43,448 bases of DNA from a virus: IMG/VR virus record IMGVR_UViG_3300032893_000110, positions 1 through 43,448 of that record. One strand, given 5' to 3'. This document shows, piece by piece, positions 7,583-15,825 of this stretch (positions within the stretch are counted from its first letter, which is position 1; each line of letters begins with the position of its first letter). The notes under the pieces are model-generated. The model was not told where the DNA came from, searched no databases, and saw nothing but the letters and a program-made list of their open reading frames with translations. The position numbers and the translations under genes are program-made.

Positions 7583-8542
7583 ATGGCTGGTTTTACAGAC
7601 CAATCACAAGCTAATCTCGTAAGGACGCAGCTCTGGTCTCGCCAGATCAAGGAACTGCTTCTTGACGAGCTCATGGCGATGAAGTTTGTCCGCATTATTC
7701 AAGACTTCCCTGATGGTTACACCATCAATATCCCGTCGCTCGGTGAAGCTGAGACTGCTGATTTCAATGAAAATCAAGCTGTCAAGTACAACCAGTTCGA
7801 CACCGGTAACTTCCAATTCTCGTTTGACCAGTACAAGTACTCGGCTAACGCGATCTCTGAGAAGTTCAAGAGGGATAGCTTCTACGCCAATGACGTTATC
7901 GCGGCCTTCGTGCCACGTCAACATCGTGCGTTGATGGAAGCTGTTGAAACTCGCATCTTCGCAGTTGCGAATTCTGGACAGACTGCTTCGTCTCTAAACA
8001 CTATCAACACCGCGTCCCACCGTTGGGTGGCCTCCGGAACTGGTCAGACCATTACTCTGCCAGACTTCCAGAAGGCTATCTACGCACTGCAGAAGGCTAA
8101 CGTCCCTCTGACCAATCTGTGCGCTGTTGTGGACCCGTCTGTTGCCTATACTCTCGCTACGCAAGCTAACATGGTTAACTTGCTCTCTCCAAACATGCAG
8201 TGGGGTGATGTCACCCGTGACGGTATCGTCACTGGTTTCAAGTTCCGGTTTAACGTCTTCGGTTTCGATATCTATGTGTCGAACTACCTTCCGGCGATTT
8301 CCTCGGAAACTATCAACTCCGTGAGTGTTTCGGGAGGTGTGGCTAACTTCTTCTTCTCGGCGACTCCTGGGGACACCTGTCCCTGGATCGGCGCTTTCCG
8401 TCAGCAACCGACTGTTTACTCGGAGTTCAACAAGGATCTCCAGCAAACTGAGTACCTGACGATCGCTGAATATGGCTTCAAGCTGTATCGCCCTGAGAAC
8501 ATGGTCACGATCCTAACCAGCACCTCTGCTGTGCCCGCCTAA
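7583..8542 (+). CDS. Major capsid protein
   Basis: This 319-residue protein follows the scaffold and has the N-terminal and core patterns of HK97-fold podovirus coat proteins (LLDELMAMKFVRIIQDFPDG, NFQFSFDQYKYSANAISEKF, and the late ILTSTSAVP tail). A TGAGG site precedes the ATG. The codons lean to C-ending forms more than in neighbouring genes, as expected for the most abundant protein. No protease gene is seen, so the coat is probably not cleaved. Confidence 0.85.
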   Translation: MAGFTDQSQANLVRTQLWSRQIKELLLDELMAMKFVRIIQDFPDGYTINIPSLGEAETADFNENQAVKYNQFDTGNFQFSFDQYKYSANAISEKFKRDSFYANDVIAAFVPRQHRALMEAVETRIFAVANSGQTASSLNTINTASHRWVASGTGQTITLPDFQKAIYALQKANVPLTNLCAVVDPSVAYTLATQANMVNLLSPNMQWGDVTRDGIVTGFKFRFNVFGFDIYVSNYLPAISSETINSVSVSGGVANFFFSATPGDTCPWIGAFRQQPTVYSEFNKDLQQTEYLTIAEYGFKLYRPENMVTILTSTSAVPA

Positions 8543-8557
8543 GAAAGGATACAGAAC

Positions 8558-9112
8558 ATGGTTGCAGGCTCTTGGCTTGATAATGACGGCAAGTTCCGTC
8601 AATACGGTACGCAGAAGGCTGTGCCTGAAGTTGGTGGCGATTTCCTCTCATACGGTGAAACCCGTTGTTTGGAACTCACTATCGATCTCACTCAGCTGAC
8701 TACGTCTCCACTCGTTCAGTCGTATACTACTTTCTTCCCTGCCTCTAACACCCAGCTCTTCGTTGAGAAGGTTGTTTATGACACGGAAGTTGGTATGACC
8801 GCCTCTGGTGCGACAGCGATCAATATCGGTACGGGTTATCTCACCCCCGGTACGCTGACCAATCCTCCGGCTGTTACGGCTATCTCTAACACCGCTTTCG
8901 TCAACGGTGCCCTCAATGCTACGTTCACTACCGCTGGTCAGCAAACTACGCTGACGAATGGTAGCACGGGTGCTGGTGGTTACATCGGTTCGACCTCTGC
9001 GGATCAAACCCACAAGAACTATATTACGGCTATGTCTGTCGGTGGTACTTATACTACTGGTAAGATCAAGGTTCGTATTTACTATCGTGGCTTTGGTACG
9101 ATCACTCAGTAA
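8558..9112 (+). CDS. Probable head-associated structural protein (184 aa)
   Basis: Preceded by a strong AAAGGAT site 15 bases after the coat stop, and followed by a UUCG hairpin, so it shares the highly expressed coat segment. The protein is rich in Thr, Gly and Asn with a beta-strand pattern (SYTTFFPASNTQLFVEKVVY; KIKVRIYYRGFGTI at the end) and no catalytic motif. A head-decoration or minor capsid role fits position and composition, but sequence alone does not prove it. Confidence 0.6.
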   Translation: MVAGSWLDNDGKFRQYGTQKAVPEVGGDFLSYGETRCLELTIDLTQLTTSPLVQSYTTFFPASNTQLFVEKVVYDTEVGMTASGATAINIGTGYLTPGTLTNPPAVTAISNTAFVNGALNATFTTAGQQTTLTNGSTGAGGYIGSTSADQTHKNYITAMSVGGTYTTGKIKVRIYYRGFGTITQ

Positions 9113-9119
9113 TGGATAA

Positions 9120-9139
9120 GGGGTCTTCGGACCCCCTTT
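9120..9139 (+). terminator. UUCG hairpin after the coat segment
   Basis: GGGGTC and GACCCC form a perfect 6-bp stem closing a TTCG tetraloop, followed by only a short CTTT. It may act as a partial terminator or a 3' stabiliser that separates expression of the coat segment from what follows, comparable in position to the terminator after T7 gene 10. Confidence 0.6.
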
Positions 9140-9155
9140 CCTAGAAAGGATATTC

Positions 9156-9635
9156 ATGACTGTTGATAAATCAAAAACCATCGATATGTCAGGTAATGAC
9201 CTTATCGTTAAGCAGATTCTGACTAACTCAGTGTCTGCCGGCGGTACAGGCTTTAAATGGCTCGGTGGTAATGGTACCACTCCTTCAAGTGTTACTACGA
9301 CTTCTACTACGGTTACGGCAGCGAGCATGCTTGCTGGTGTATTCGTAAACGCCAACGCTGGCGCAGTTACTGCCACCCTTGACACTGCTGCGAACATCGT
9401 GGCTGCTGTCAACTCGGCATCTGCTGGCGCTAATGTCGGTGACATGATCTCATTCGAACTCATCAATGGTGGCAGCTCCTCTGGTGCTATCACCTTGGGT
9501 GCAGGTACGGGTGGAACTTTCGATACCAACGTCCCGGCAGCGAATAAGGTTGTTGCGATTAACCTCGCTAAGACTATCTTTATTCGTCTGACTAACGTGA
9601 CGGCTGGTTCCGAAGCTTACGTCGTCTATATGTAA
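9156..9635 (+). CDS. Probable head-associated structural protein (159 aa)
   Basis: An AAAGGAT site precedes ATG 9156. The protein is Ala/Thr/Gly/Asn-rich and beta-like (KWLGGNGTTPSSVTTTSTTV; then FINGG-type turns, ending EAYVVYM). It is flanked by two UUCG hairpins, so it forms its own expression segment. It may decorate the head or form short fibres; this is inference from position and composition. Confidence 0.6.
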   Translation: MTVDKSKTIDMSGNDLIVKQILTNSVSAGGTGFKWLGGNGTTPSSVTTTSTTVTAASMLAGVFVNANAGAVTATLDTAANIVAAVNSASAGANVGDMISFELINGGSSSGAITLGAGTGGTFDTNVPAANKVVAINLAKTIFIRLTNVTAGSEAYVVYM

Positions 9636-9636
9636 A

Positions 9637-9660
9637 GAGGGGGCTTCGGCCCCCTTATTT
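9637..9660 (+). terminator. Strong UUCG hairpin terminator
   Basis: GGGGGC and GCCCCC, extended by an A-T pair, close a TTCG loop and are followed by TTATTTT. This is a good Rho-independent terminator directly after the stop codon at 9635 and before the tail-fibre genes. Confidence 0.75.
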
Positions 9661-9670
9661 TAAGGAAAAC

Positions 9671-11572
9671 ATGTCTAAGATAACTCTCAATCAATCGGTC
9701 AATTTTCAGAACGAAACAACCGCAGCGAACACTATCAACAACAACAGTGCGATAGTTCAGTCTGCGTTTGATAATACTTTGTCAAGAGACGGCACCACTC
9801 CTAATCAGATGAATGCCAATCTAGACATGAATTCCAATCGAATTCTCAATCTCGCAGCTCCTGTTAGTTCAGATGAGCCAGCTAGACTTCAAGACCTTGC
9901 GGATCTCGCTGCAGGGCATTCAGTTACCTTGTCCAACCTTCCTACTGGAGGTACAACGGGACAAGTACTTACTAAGAATTCTTCCTCCAATTATGACGCC
10001 AGTTGGGCTACCCCAAGTGGTGGCGGAGGTGGTGGCGGTGGGTCTGGTAGCCGAATATTGCTCACAGGCAACACTACATTCTACGTTTCTACGACTGGTA
10101 GTGATACTGTCGGAGACGGAAGTGCAGGCAATCCTTGGCGAACCCGCGGTAAATTCTATTCTACTCTTTCTAATTTCTATGACCTAGGTGGTTATACTGT
10201 TACTTGTCAATTAGCTGATGGTGTCTACACAGATAGTCTACAAGCTTATGGCAATCAGATTGTTGGACAAAACGGTGCAGGTGGTATTATCTTCAATGGC
10301 AATTCCTCCAATCCTGCTAACGTCGTAATTCGTCCAGCTCTTAACGTCGGCTATGCCTATGGCTGTGCCTTTGGAGCGTCGTTCACTATCCAGAACCAAA
10401 CCATTGATATGATCAATGGAAATGCCGATGGTGTTGCTGTTGGTCAAGACTCTAACGTTATCTTCGGGCCAGCTAACCCTGGACCAAGTTCTGTCAACAG
10501 TCCTTATGGAATGATTTTCATGAGTCCAGCCGGTAATGGCTATAACATGGTTTCAGGCGGATTTAAGGCGTTCATAGAATTTGCTGGTAATATCAAGTTA
10601 ATGCCCTCTGTCTATACAACTACGGGTACATGGACTAGTGGCACTAACTCAATTACTCTTGCTAGTACCTCTGGAATCACTCCAGGTCAGTTCATGGGCA
10701 TTGAAGGAACTGGTATTGGTCTAACTAACGATATTAGAACAGCTGCCTCAAGTAACTACATAACTAGCGTATCAGGAAACGTTGCCACTCTGGCGTATGC
10801 ACCATCTGTTTCTGGTTCTAATGTCATTGTGACTCTCACCGCAGGTGGACAAGCTTTCCTAGATCTAGGCGGCCAATGTTCAGTCTATTGGAATACCAAT
10901 GGTGATCCCAATTATTCTGTCTATGTCGATATGACTACGGGAGCTTATCCTTTCTTCAGTGGTGGTTTCTTCTATGGACAAGGCAATTGCTATAACAACG
11001 CTCAAGCTATTACCTTCAACGGTGGAGCTAAAGGACGTGGTCCAGCTTTCGCTTATAAGGGTGTTTCTGTTCTAGACACTAACTTCCTAGGAACTCCATA
11101 CATTCCAGGTAATCCAGGTATTCTTTACTCGGGAACTTGGAGCGCAGGAGCTACTACTATCAACGTCGGCGCTGGTGGTAATTATCAGATTGGTAATACC
11201 ATCAACAGCTACTTCTCCTTTACTTCAACTTTCTCAGCTGGTGCTACCACCATTTCAATGGCAGCTCCTCTGATCGACGGAGGCGCTCAAGTTGGCATGG
11301 CCCTGCATGGTCCTGGTATCACAGAAGGAACGGTGGTTCTAAGTGTCGGCGGAGGCAACTGCACGATTTCCCATCCTACGTATAGTGCACAGACTAATGT
11401 TCAGTTGACCCAATGCCCTGGTGTTTTTGCAGGACCAGTTTCATCTGGTACTTACATAACAGCTATCTCAGGAACTACAGTTGGTTTGTCACAACCTGCA
11501 GTTAGCTCAGGGTCTGGAAGTCATCTAATTATACAGCCTAATATCCTACAATCAGGATCGTTCTATATATGA
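9671..11572 (+). CDS. Tail fibre/tailspike with beta-helix pattern
   Basis: The first 85 residues carry a virion-attachment domain with the pattern DMNSNRILNLAAPVSSDEPA and RLQDLADL, common at the N-terminus of podovirus tail fibres. A Gly-rich linker follows (residues about 117-126). After it comes a region typical of right-handed beta-helix tailspikes (FYVSTTGSDTVGDGSAGNPW, then repeated Gly/Asn/Thr strands to the C-terminus). Such proteins bind or degrade surface polysaccharide; no catalytic residues can be named. An AAGGAAAAC site precedes the start and the stop overlaps the next ATG. Confidence 0.8.
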   Translation: MSKITLNQSVNFQNETTAANTINNNSAIVQSAFDNTLSRDGTTPNQMNANLDMNSNRILNLAAPVSSDEPARLQDLADLAAGHSVTLSNLPTGGTTGQVLTKNSSSNYDASWATPSGGGGGGGGSGSRILLTGNTTFYVSTTGSDTVGDGSAGNPWRTRGKFYSTLSNFYDLGGYTVTCQLADGVYTDSLQAYGNQIVGQNGAGGIIFNGNSSNPANVVIRPALNVGYAYGCAFGASFTIQNQTIDMINGNADGVAVGQDSNVIFGPANPGPSSVNSPYGMIFMSPAGNGYNMVSGGFKAFIEFAGNIKLMPSVYTTTGTWTSGTNSITLASTSGITPGQFMGIEGTGIGLTNDIRTAASSNYITSVSGNVATLAYAPSVSGSNVIVTLTAGGQAFLDLGGQCSVYWNTNGDPNYSVYVDMTTGAYPFFSGGFFYGQGNCYNNAQAITFNGGAKGRGPAFAYKGVSVLDTNFLGTPYIPGNPGILYSGTWSAGATTINVGAGGNYQIGNTINSYFSFTSTFSAGATTISMAAPLIDGGAQVGMALHGPGITEGTVVLSVGGGNCTISHPTYSAQTNVQLTQCPGVFAGPVSSGTYITAISGTTVGLSQPAVSSGSGSHLIIQPNILQSGSFYI

Positions 11573-13152
11573 GCAAAATAACACTTAATGACATCGGGAG
11601 TCTTACGCAGAATCCAACGTCAGCACAGACGTTGATAAACGATAACTTCGAGATTATCCAGGCTGCTGTGGACAATACGTTGTCTCTAGATGGAACTGCT
11701 CCTAACCAGATGCAGAATAATCTGGATATGAACTCCAAGCAGATCATCAATCTGCCGGCTCCTGCTACGGCTAATTCCGCAGCTAGATTGCAAGATCTGG
11801 CTACAATCGCAGGAGGAGGCACTGTAGTAAACATTCCCACCGGGGGTACGACTGGGCAAGGACTTAAGAAGAATAGTAACGTCGATTATGACACAGGTTG
11901 GGGTAATGTTGTTTCATCGGTAGGTCTTTCTCTTCCAACCGACTTTACAGTAACCAATTCTCCTGTGACTAGTTCAGGCACCCTTACAGGCGCTTGGGTA
12001 ACTCCTCCTACTGGTGCAGGGGCCATAGTTAGAACAAATTCTCCCACCATCGCTACTCCTGTTATTAGTTCTCCGGTTTTGTCTGGAACTGCGACAGGAA
12101 CATATACTCTAGGAGGGACACCCACTCTAACTGCAGGCAGTGTATCTTCTAGTACCTTAGCTGATACTAATACGTACACGGCTAAGGATAATGCTTTTAC
12201 TCTAGAAGCTAATGCAGATACGACTAAGAAGTTAAATCTCAGTCTTTCTAGTATTACTACAGGTACAAACCGTACTCAGAACATCCAAGACGTAAACGAT
12301 ACTTTCGTATACAGAGCTTCTACAGATACTCTAACTAACAAGACGTTAACAGCTCCTGTTATTGGTACGATTACTAATACAGGAACTCTTACTCTTCCTA
12401 CGTCTACTGATACTTTAGTTGGACGTGCCACTACAGATACACTTACAAACAAAACTATAGATACTGCCAATAACACTTTCAAACTTAATGGAAATACAGT
12501 AGTAACTGCAACTAATATTGCAGCTTTATTTGGCACACCTACAATTTCTGTTCTCACTTCTGGTTCCGGGGCGACATATACGACTCCAGGAAATACTCGC
12601 TATCTAATCGTAAAGATGGTTGGAGGCGGTGGGGGTGGTGCAGGTTCAGGAACATCTCCTGGAGCTGCAGGAGCTGGAGGTGCTTCCTCATTCGCAGGCG
12701 GTGCAGTAACTATTACTTGTAACGGAGGAGCTGCAGGTGTCTCAACATCAGGCGCATATGTATCAGGAGGTACCGCAACTGGCGGAGACGCAAACTGGTC
12801 AGGAGGCGTCGGAGGTCCAGGTGAAGCCGGAGTTAACCGACCAGGAGGTGGAGGCGGCGGCTCTACAATGTTTGGCCCAGGTACTCAGCCAAATACTGTT
12901 CTAATCAATAACCCAGGCAATACTTCTCCAGTAAATAGTGGTGGAGGCGGTTCAGGTGCTTCTTCTGGTGGCACTGGTGGTGCAGGTTCTGGTGGTGGCG
13001 GAGGAGGTTCAGCCTTTAAACTAATCCCAAATCCTAACGCAACATATACCTACACAGTAGGTACAGGTGGAGCTGGTGGTACGGCGGGTACAAGTGGTTC
13101 CGCTGGAGGCACTGGCCAAGCTGGCATTATAATCGTGATAGCTTTTACATGA
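11569..13152 (+). CDS. Second tail fibre with glycine-rich adhesin-like C-terminus
   Basis: The N-terminal 85 residues are clearly related to those of the fibre just upstream (NNLDMNSKQIINLPAPATAN, AARLQDLAT). The middle has repeats of the type TDTLTNKTLTAPVIG and TDTLTNKTIDTANN. From about residue 345 the protein is extremely Gly/Ala/Ser-rich in short Gly runs (VGGGGGGAGSGT, RPGGGGGGST, GAGSGGGGGGSAF), a composition known from phage receptor-binding adhesins with polyglycine helices. ATGA overlap fixes the start. Confidence 0.75.
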   Translation: MSKITLNDIGSLTQNPTSAQTLINDNFEIIQAAVDNTLSLDGTAPNQMQNNLDMNSKQIINLPAPATANSAARLQDLATIAGGGTVVNIPTGGTTGQGLKKNSNVDYDTGWGNVVSSVGLSLPTDFTVTNSPVTSSGTLTGAWVTPPTGAGAIVRTNSPTIATPVISSPVLSGTATGTYTLGGTPTLTAGSVSSSTLADTNTYTAKDNAFTLEANADTTKKLNLSLSSITTGTNRTQNIQDVNDTFVYRASTDTLTNKTLTAPVIGTITNTGTLTLPTSTDTLVGRATTDTLTNKTIDTANNTFKLNGNTVVTATNIAALFGTPTISVLTSGSGATYTTPGNTRYLIVKMVGGGGGGAGSGTSPGAAGAGGASSFAGGAVTITCNGGAAGVSTSGAYVSGGTATGGDANWSGGVGGPGEAGVNRPGGGGGGSTMFGPGTQPNTVLINNPGNTSPVNSGGGGSGASSGGTGGAGSGGGGGGSAFKLIPNPNATYTYTVGTGGAGGTAGTSGSAGGTGQAGIIIVIAFT

Positions 13153-13805
13153 AAACATCTAAGAATGGAATTGCATTCATCGAGAAGGAAGAAGGAGTTA
13201 TCCTTTACGCTTACGATGACATGAACGAAAAACGTGTTCCAAAGGGAGGCTCTGTAAAGGGAACTCTCACAATTGGAACAGGACATACATCAGCTGCTGG
13301 TTTGCCTAGGGTTGTTCCTGGGATGACTATAACCAAAGAACAAGCTGATGAAATTCTTGCACAAGACCTAGCTAAGGTTGAAGATAACATCAACAACCTA
13401 GTCAAGGTCTCTATCAATCAAAATCAATTCGATGCTCTTGTGTCCTTTGATTTCAACACAGGTGGACTAGTCAAGTCCTCTGTACTTCGTAAATTGAATA
13501 ACAAAGACTACCAAGGTGCTGCTGATGCTCTACTTAACTGGAGCAAGGCTAATGGTAATCCTACTTTGCTTCTGCCTCGCCGTCAGCGTGAGCGTGCCTT
13601 GTTTCTAACTCCTTCTGCAGTCTCAACAACTCCATCTGTTATCACAGGTACAGTTGTTACTGGCGCTGCCGTCGGTGCTTCTTACTGGCAGACTGGAGAA
13701 CACTGGGTACGAACCCATATTCCCCAAGTCGCTATCTCAACCATTGCAGTCGGTGTCGTCACCGCTGTAATCATTCATCTAATTAGAAAGTATCGCAATG
13801 TCTGA
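13149..13805 (+). CDS. Endolysin, GH24 lysozyme-type, with C-terminal membrane segment
   Basis: The enzyme cleaves the glycan chain of peptidoglycan to lyse the host. The GH24 triad is visible as Glu15 (EKEEG), Asp24 (YAYDD) and Thr41 (LTIGTGHT). The Glu-Asp spacing equals that of T4 lysozyme, and an insertion of about 10 residues lies before the Thr. The catalytic domain ends near residue 152. It is followed by a weakly hydrophobic stretch (about 160-180) and a clear membrane segment (about 192-211, VAISTIAVGVVTAVIIHLI) with a basic tail (RKYRNV). There is no N-terminal signal or SAR segment. The ATG overlaps the fibre stop and the end overlaps the next membrane gene. Confidence 0.85.
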   Translation: MKTSKNGIAFIEKEEGVILYAYDDMNEKRVPKGGSVKGTLTIGTGHTSAAGLPRVVPGMTITKEQADEILAQDLAKVEDNINNLVKVSINQNQFDALVSFDFNTGGLVKSSVLRKLNNKDYQGAADALLNWSKANGNPTLLLPRRQRERALFLTPSAVSTTPSVITGTVVTGAAVGASYWQTGEHWVRTHIPQVAISTIAVGVVTAVIIHLIRKYRNV

Positions 13806-14040
13806 TATTTTTACGGCAGCTGCTAAGTCTGCCAAGTGTGTTCCTGAAGTTTTCAATGGAGTTTCTTATATGACCGCAATTATCTCTAGCCTTCTTTCAG
13901 CTGCTGTCGCCGGTGGTTTGGGTTGGTATGTCCGTGGCCGTGGTATGGCTGGTGTCAAGATCGATATGGATAATATGAAAAATGAAATCGAAAAGCTCAA
14001 GAACCAAATCACTTCCCCAGCAGTCACACCCACTGCTTAA
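13798..14040 (+). CDS. Membrane protein with coiled-coil tail, possible i-spanin or holin (80 aa)
   Basis: It overlaps the lysozyme end by 8 bases. There is one membrane segment (about residues 26-43, AIISSLLSAAVAGGLGWYV), then RGRG and a short coiled coil (MDNMKNEIEKLKNQI). One N-terminal membrane segment plus a coiled coil is the layout of an inner-membrane spanin, but the tail is short and no lipoprotein partner was found. An internal ATG at residue 25 would give a 56-residue form. Its place in the lysis block is the main support. Confidence 0.5.
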   Translation: MSDIFTAAAKSAKCVPEVFNGVSYMTAIISSLLSAAVAGGLGWYVRGRGMAGVKIDMDNMKNEIEKLKNQITSPAVTPTA

Positions 14041-14245
14041 ACACTTCCATGACAGCGCTACTATCCTCACCGCTCGTATTACAGCAGTATCTGGATTTGT
14101 TACTGCAGTTATTGGCGGCCTCGACTGGTCTCCTCTGCTTGGTATTACTGGCTTTGATCGCAAGCAAGTGATTGCTCTCGGTGGCGTTATTCTTCTAATC
14201 GGTGTCTCTCATGAGATCGCCAGACGTAGGACACTAGATGCTTAG
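13982..14245 (+). CDS. Two-pass small membrane protein, lysis-region (87 aa from ATG)
   Basis: The protein has two membrane segments (ARITAVSGFVTAVIGGLDW and KQVIALGGVILLIGVSHEIA) and an Arg-rich end (RRRTLDA), like small holin-type proteins in phages of Alphaproteobacteria. The only in-frame ATG (13982) lies 59 bases inside the preceding gene. The related-looking part begins at HFHDSAT, just after that gene's stop, so a non-ATG start near 14035 or a nested start are both possible. The stop overlaps the next ATG. Confidence 0.5.
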   Translation: MKSKSSRTKSLPQQSHPLLKHFHDSATILTARITAVSGFVTAVIGGLDWSPLLGITGFDRKQVIALGGVILLIGVSHEIARRRTLDA

Positions 14246-14636
14246 TTGGATCCCGTTGATTGGCCCTATTATTCAGGGCCTCTCAGCACCTCTAATGAAG
14301 TTCTTCGATACCAAGGCAGCTCTAGCAAAGACTGAAGCTGACCGGGATGTCGCAGAAGCTCAGGTTAGCAGAGATATCATACATGACACACAGGATGACA
14401 TAGGCCTACGCTTTATGCGTGATCTTGCTATTCTACCTGTAGTTGTATGGTCTTGTCTCATGGGTTGGGATACAATCATAGCTGGTCGAATGAGGGATGG
14501 CACTCCATATCACCCAGACCTAATCCAGTATCAATGGCATGTTCCTGACTACCCAGTCGCTGTAGCCTATCTCCCGTATGTCGTAATGGTCTTCTTGTTC
14601 GGTAACATCGGCCTCAATATTTGGAAGCGAAAGTGA
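14238..14636 (+). CDS. Holin-like membrane protein (132 aa, 3TM type)
   Basis: The protein begins MLSWIPLIGPIIQGLSAPLM, has a charged helical middle (ALAKTEADRDVAEAQVSRDI), then two membrane segments (AILPVVVWSCLMGWD and YLPYVVMVFLFGNIGLNIW) and a KRK end. This is the pattern of the GTA-holin/3TM family of small phage membrane proteins. It would release or activate the lysozyme at the membrane. Assignment rests on pattern and position. Confidence 0.6.
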   Translation: MLSWIPLIGPIIQGLSAPLMKFFDTKAALAKTEADRDVAEAQVSRDIIHDTQDDIGLRFMRDLAILPVVVWSCLMGWDTIIAGRMRDGTPYHPDLIQYQWHVPDYPVAVAYLPYVVMVFLFGNIGLNIWKRK

Positions 14637-15529
14637 AATACACGAACCTTCAATACGTTCAATCCATTCTAAGTTCTCTAGGTTCTGATGAAGTAAACTC
14701 TGTGTCTGATAACGCAGAGTCTCTTCAAGTCCTAGAGTGCCTAAAGACTACTTACTTCAATATCATTTCCAGGACAGACCTCCCTGAACATAAACAACTT
14801 GTTCAGCTTGAACCTAGCCTAGATCCGAATATGCCTGTTCTTATGTACATCCCAGACGGCATCAAGAAGATTGAGTGGTTGAAGTATTTCAACAGTAATA
14901 CACTTCCTAACGCAGATGATAACGGCTTCGAGCATGACTTGAATGTCGATATATCTTCGCAAGGAGGAACTATCGCTTCTCCACCTCCTGGGTATGAGTA
15001 CGTAACTATTCTTCCTGTGCGTCAGTTCATTGATATGGTCAACTCCTTCAATCCTGATAACAGCGATGTCGCTTCGTTTACCTTCACTAACTCAGAGAAT
15101 GGCTTTCCTGGTACTTACACTTTCTATTACAAGAACGATAAGCAACCACAGTTCTGCACTATTCTAAGTGATTACTTCGTGATCTTCGACGGGTATGACT
15201 CCACACAGGACGACACTCTTCAGACAAGTAAGACTATGGCTTATGGTGAAGTAGTTCCTGTCTGGAAGAACGAAGACTCCTTTATTCCTAATATTGATGA
15301 AGATCAAGTTCCTCTTCTTCTGAACGAAGCTAAGTCTCTAGCTTTCTTTGAACTCAAGCAAATGGTGCACACCAAGGCTGAGCAGGAAGCTAAGCGTCAG
15401 TGGTCGTCGGTTCAGAAAGATAAATCAATCATCGATAGACCTTCATATTTTGATCAACTTCCTGACTTCGGCCGAAGGGGTACATCTCCTACGCGTCAGT
15501 TCAGAGAAAAGGGTTGGGATAGATTCTAA
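14633..15529 (+). CDS. Tail tubular protein A (T7 gp11-like)
   Basis: This is the adaptor between portal and tail nozzle. The protein resembles podovirus tail tubular protein A (VNSVSDNAESLQVLECLKTT, DPNMPVLMYIPDGIKKIEWL). GTG 14633 is chosen because it overlaps the holin stop as GTGA and has GGAAG 6 bases upstream; an upstream TTG at 14621 is possible. The length of about 298 residues is somewhat longer than T7 gp11 (196). The stop overlaps the next start. Confidence 0.75.
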   Translation: MKYTNLQYVQSILSSLGSDEVNSVSDNAESLQVLECLKTTYFNIISRTDLPEHKQLVQLEPSLDPNMPVLMYIPDGIKKIEWLKYFNSNTLPNADDNGFEHDLNVDISSQGGTIASPPPGYEYVTILPVRQFIDMVNSFNPDNSDVASFTFTNSENGFPGTYTFYYKNDKQPQFCTILSDYFVIFDGYDSTQDDTLQTSKTMAYGEVVPVWKNEDSFIPNIDEDQVPLLLNEAKSLAFFELKQMVHTKAEQEAKRQWSSVQKDKSIIDRPSYFDQLPDFGRRGTSPTRQFREKGWDRF

Positions 15530-15825
15530 TGTTTACATCACAAAGCGTTGATAAGTTCAATGACCGAGTTCTTGAGCTAGCTCCCATCGAAGGGAAAGCA
15601 GCTCTAGACGTCCGCGGCCAAGCAGATAAGCGTCTGTTTACAGGAGAGCAGAAGCTGCACATCAAGATGGATCCTGAGACTTGCCTTTGGTATTTCCAAT
15701 GGGAACAGAACGGCAACTTACCTGGTGGTTTGATGGGCAGGTTCACGGGTGTGAAGTCTGCTATTAAACATGCTGAAGAATACTTCTTACGCAGGAATGT
15801 CAAGGTTACTAGAGTAGTCGACTAA
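15529..15825 (+). CDS. Small hypothetical protein in the tail block (98 aa)
   Basis: TAATG overlaps at both ends place it firmly between tail tubular proteins A and B. The protein is mixed alpha/beta and charged (LFTGEQKLHIKMDPETCLWY; KSAIKHAEEYFLRRNVKVTR). It may be a tail assembly factor or a small virion protein; no family is recognised. Confidence 0.6.
   Translation: MFTSQSVDKFNDRVLELAPIEGKAALDVRGQADKRLFTGEQKLHIKMDPETCLWYFQWEQNGNLPGGLMGRFTGVKSAIKHAEEYFLRRNVKVTRVVD

Noticed and set aside
8648-9529. Minus-strand open frame of 293 codons
   Set aside because: It runs antisense across two well-supported structural genes and a hairpin; its composition reflects the codon pattern of the opposite strand.
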